A stretch of DNA of 64,000 nt from positions 16,423 to 80,422 of the forward strand of contig DATBSP010000113.1 of assembly GCA_036559705.1 (NCBI GenBank), given 5' to 3'. Both the position numbers and the translations under genes were made by a program. Shown here piece after piece: positions 62,522 to 64,000 of the stretch. This DNA is from Hyphomicrobium_A sp036559705 (GTDB lineage: Bacteria > Pseudomonadota > Alphaproteobacteria > Rhizobiales > Hyphomicrobiaceae). Each line of letters begins with the position of its first letter. Position 1 is the stretch's first letter. The notes below the pieces were generated by a model. The model had not been told where the DNA came from. It did no database searches and worked only from the letters and a program-made list of their open reading frames with translations.

Positions 62522-62935
62522 ATGGTTCGCAAGGGCACCAAACGCCGGCCGGCTCCCGAGCAGGACAAGATGATTGTCGAGGCGCTGCGCGGCGTCGGAC
62601 GGCCAGTCAGCGCCTACGAGCTTATCGACGAGTTGCGCGACAAGGCGAGCCTGGCACCGCAGACCGTCTATCGCTCGCTCGATCGGCTTATCGCCGAAGG
62701 GCAAGCCCACCGGCTGGAGTCGCTCAACGCCTTTGTCGCCTGCCGGCACCCGAGCCACGAAGGTGCCGTCGTGTTTGCCATTTGCGATGACTGCGGGACG
62801 GTGACCGAGTTCGATGAGGCGGCGGCCATCGAGCGCCTCTCGGCTTGGGCGCGCAAGGCGAAGTTCGCGGTCGAGCAGATGACGCTCGAGCTGCGCGGCC
62901 GCTGCCGGGCTTGCAGCGCGCGCGCCGCTCGCTAG
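62522..62935 (+). CDS. zur: Fur-family transcriptional regulator, zinc-uptake type (Zur-like)
   Basis: The 137-residue regulator has a winged helix (ALRGVGRPVSAYELIDELRDKASLAPQTVYRSLDRLIAEGQAHR) and a dimerisation domain with HPSHEGAVVFAICDDCGTVTEFD. A second CxxC pair (CRAC) lies near the end. The two CxxC pairs fit the structural zinc site, and the Zur-like pattern C-DDCG-V favours zinc over iron. The start ATG 62522 has GGAGG about 11 bases upstream. It converges with prs. Confidence 0.82.
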   Translation: MVRKGTKRRPAPEQDKMIVEALRGVGRPVSAYELIDELRDKASLAPQTVYRSLDRLIAEGQAHRLESLNAFVACRHPSHEGAVVFAICDDCGTVTEFDEAAAIERLSAWARKAKFAVEQMTLELRGRCRACSARAAR

Positions 62936-62942
62936 GTCCGTA

Positions 62943-63875
62943 CTAGTAGAACAGGCTGGAGACGCTTTCCTCGCGCGCCGTGCGCAGGATGGCTTCGCCT
63001 ATCAACGGGGCAATCGACAGGACGCGAATGTTCTTCGCGGCGAGAACGGCGGCAGTCGGCTGGATGCTGTCGGTGATTACCAGCGACTTGAGCTTGGAGT
63101 TCTGGATGCGGCTGACCGCGCCGCCCGACAATACGCCGTGCGTGATGTAGGCCATCACCTCGACGGCCCCGTGCTTCAGCAGCGCTTCGGCGGCGTTCAC
63201 CAGCGTGCCGCCGGAATCGACGATATCGTCGATGAGGATGCAGCGCATGCCCTTCACTTCGCCGATGACGTGCATGACCTCGGATTCGCCCGGCCGATCG
63301 CGGCGTTTGTCGCAGATGGCGATCGGCGCTTCGATGCGTTTGGCGAGCGCCCTGGCGCGCACTACGCCGCCGACGTCCGGCGACACGACCATCAGGTTGT
63401 TGCCCCGATATTGCTCCTGGATGTCGCGCACCATGACAGGCGCGGCGAACAGGTTGTCGGTCGGGATGTCGAAGAAGCCCTGGATCTGCCCGGCGTGCAG
63501 GTCGAGCGTCATGACGCGGTCGGCGCCGGCGCGCTCGATGAGATTGGCGACGAGCTTCGCCGTGATCGGTGTGCGCGGACCGGGTTTGCGGTCCTGGCGG
63601 GCATAGCCGTAGTAGGGGATGACAGCCGTGATGCGCGCTGCCGACGCGCGCTTCAGCGCGTCGATGAGGATCAGCAGCTCCATCAAGTTGTCGTTGGCGG
63701 GGAACGAGTTCGACTGGATCACGAAGACGTCCTGGCCGCGGACGTTCTCCTGGATCTCGACGAAAATCTCCATGTCGGCAAAGCGCTTCACCTGGCCCTT
63801 GGTGGCCGGGACTTTGAGGTGAGCACAGATGGCGTCGGCAAGCGGCCGGTTGGAGTTGCCGGCGACAATCTTCAT
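62943..63875 (-). CDS. prs: Ribose-phosphate pyrophosphokinase
   Basis: The 310-residue enzyme makes PRPP from ribose-5-phosphate and ATP for nucleotide, histidine and tryptophan synthesis. It has KIVAGNSNRPLADAI at the N terminus when read from ATG 63875, the flexible ITAVIPYYGYARQDRK loop, DLHAGQIQGFF, and the PRPP loop CILIDDIVDSGGTLVNAAE. The longer frame starting at 63917 is not family-like. It converges with zur. Its PRPP also serves apt. Confidence 0.96.
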   Translation of the reverse strand: MKIVAGNSNRPLADAICAHLKVPATKGQVKRFADMEIFVEIQENVRGQDVFVIQSNSFPANDNLMELLILIDALKRASAARITAVIPYYGYARQDRKPGPRTPITAKLVANLIERAGADRVMTLDLHAGQIQGFFDIPTDNLFAAPVMVRDIQEQYRGNNLMVVSPDVGGVVRARALAKRIEAPIAICDKRRDRPGESEVMHVIGEVKGMRCILIDDIVDSGGTLVNAAEALLKHGAVEVMAYITHGVLSGGAVSRIQNSKLKSLVITDSIQPTAAVLAAKNIRVLSIAPLIGEAILRTAREESVSSLFY

Positions 63876-64000
63876 CGACCGTTGACCGCGGCCCTCAGGA
63901 CGGGGATCGAAGGGCATGAGTACGCTCCACAGCCGTCGCCGGGCGCTTCTAGCAATAGGGCCCGCGCCTGTAAACGGCGGGGCCCTAAGATTGTCGTCGG

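Overview
The window is 64 kb of GC-rich alphaproteobacterial chromosome, most likely from the Hyphomicrobiales (Rhizobiales). The supporting genes are a PodJ-like Sel1 protein, DUF6460 and DUF6111 membrane proteins, class I lysyl-tRNA synthetase, an HvrA/H-NS-like nucleoid protein, a CIRCE-controlled groESL operon, a petABC bc1 operon, and a prs / rplY / pth / ychF neighbourhood. Family or genus cannot be fixed from this sequence. No rRNA, tRNA, CRISPR array, insertion sequence or phage module was recognised.

Layout: 0-9.6 kb holds a polar/envelope Sel1 protein, a TauE/SafE permease with its TIGR02186 partner, the DNA-repair pair PdeM plus Lhr-like helicase, DUF6460, pyrD and DUF952. 9.8-19.6 kb holds a solitary GmrSD-like DUF262/DUF1524 protein, class I LysRS, TerB, a damaged GGDEF-EAL gene, a secreted SRPBCC-like protein, an alpha/beta hydrolase, mepA, a twice-frameshifted msrA and two membrane proteins. 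19.7-30.5 kb holds the methylmalonyl-CoA mutase small subunit, a HerA-like ATPase, sodB, an H-NS-like protein, a PfpI/DJ-1 protein, groES-groEL and a large L,D-transpeptidase with a 57-nt tandem repeat. 30.5-38 kb holds a Nudix / DUF6111 / CCA-transferase operon, a lysozyme-like secreted protein, an outer-membrane barrel, hemF and an ABC exporter. 38-42 kb is petABC followed by mtnP. 42-45 kb, minus strand, runs ECF sigma, DUF4142, cupredoxin, folE and a ketopantoate-reductase-like gene. 45-50 kb holds a broken OprD-type porin, a proline iminopeptidase, a cytochrome c and a broken two-domain DMP19 gene. 50.6-53.3 kb holds apt, a zinc-ribbon protein, mtnA and a class II aldolase. 54-64 kb holds ychF, a decayed metallo-beta-lactamase island, membrane proteins, an ABC-2 exporter, pth, rplY, zur and prs.

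Functional links: MtnP, Apt, MtnA and the class II aldolase together make a plausible methylthioadenosine salvage route of the dihydroxyacetone-phosphate-shunt type, with Prs supplying PRPP for Apt. The ECF sigma gene and the DUF4142-cupredoxin operon carry the same promoter-like element, GGGAACC-N14-GCATCYAATC, which suggests an autoregulated sigma with an envelope/copper-protein target operon. This is the most interesting regulatory signal I found.

Several genes (GGDEF-EAL, msrA, oprD-like, DMP19, MBL-fold, and a small secreted protein with an in-frame amber codon) are broken by one-base indels or single nonsense codons while the surrounding protein sequence stays family-like. This is either recent decay or base-level assembly error, and the sequence alone cannot decide which.
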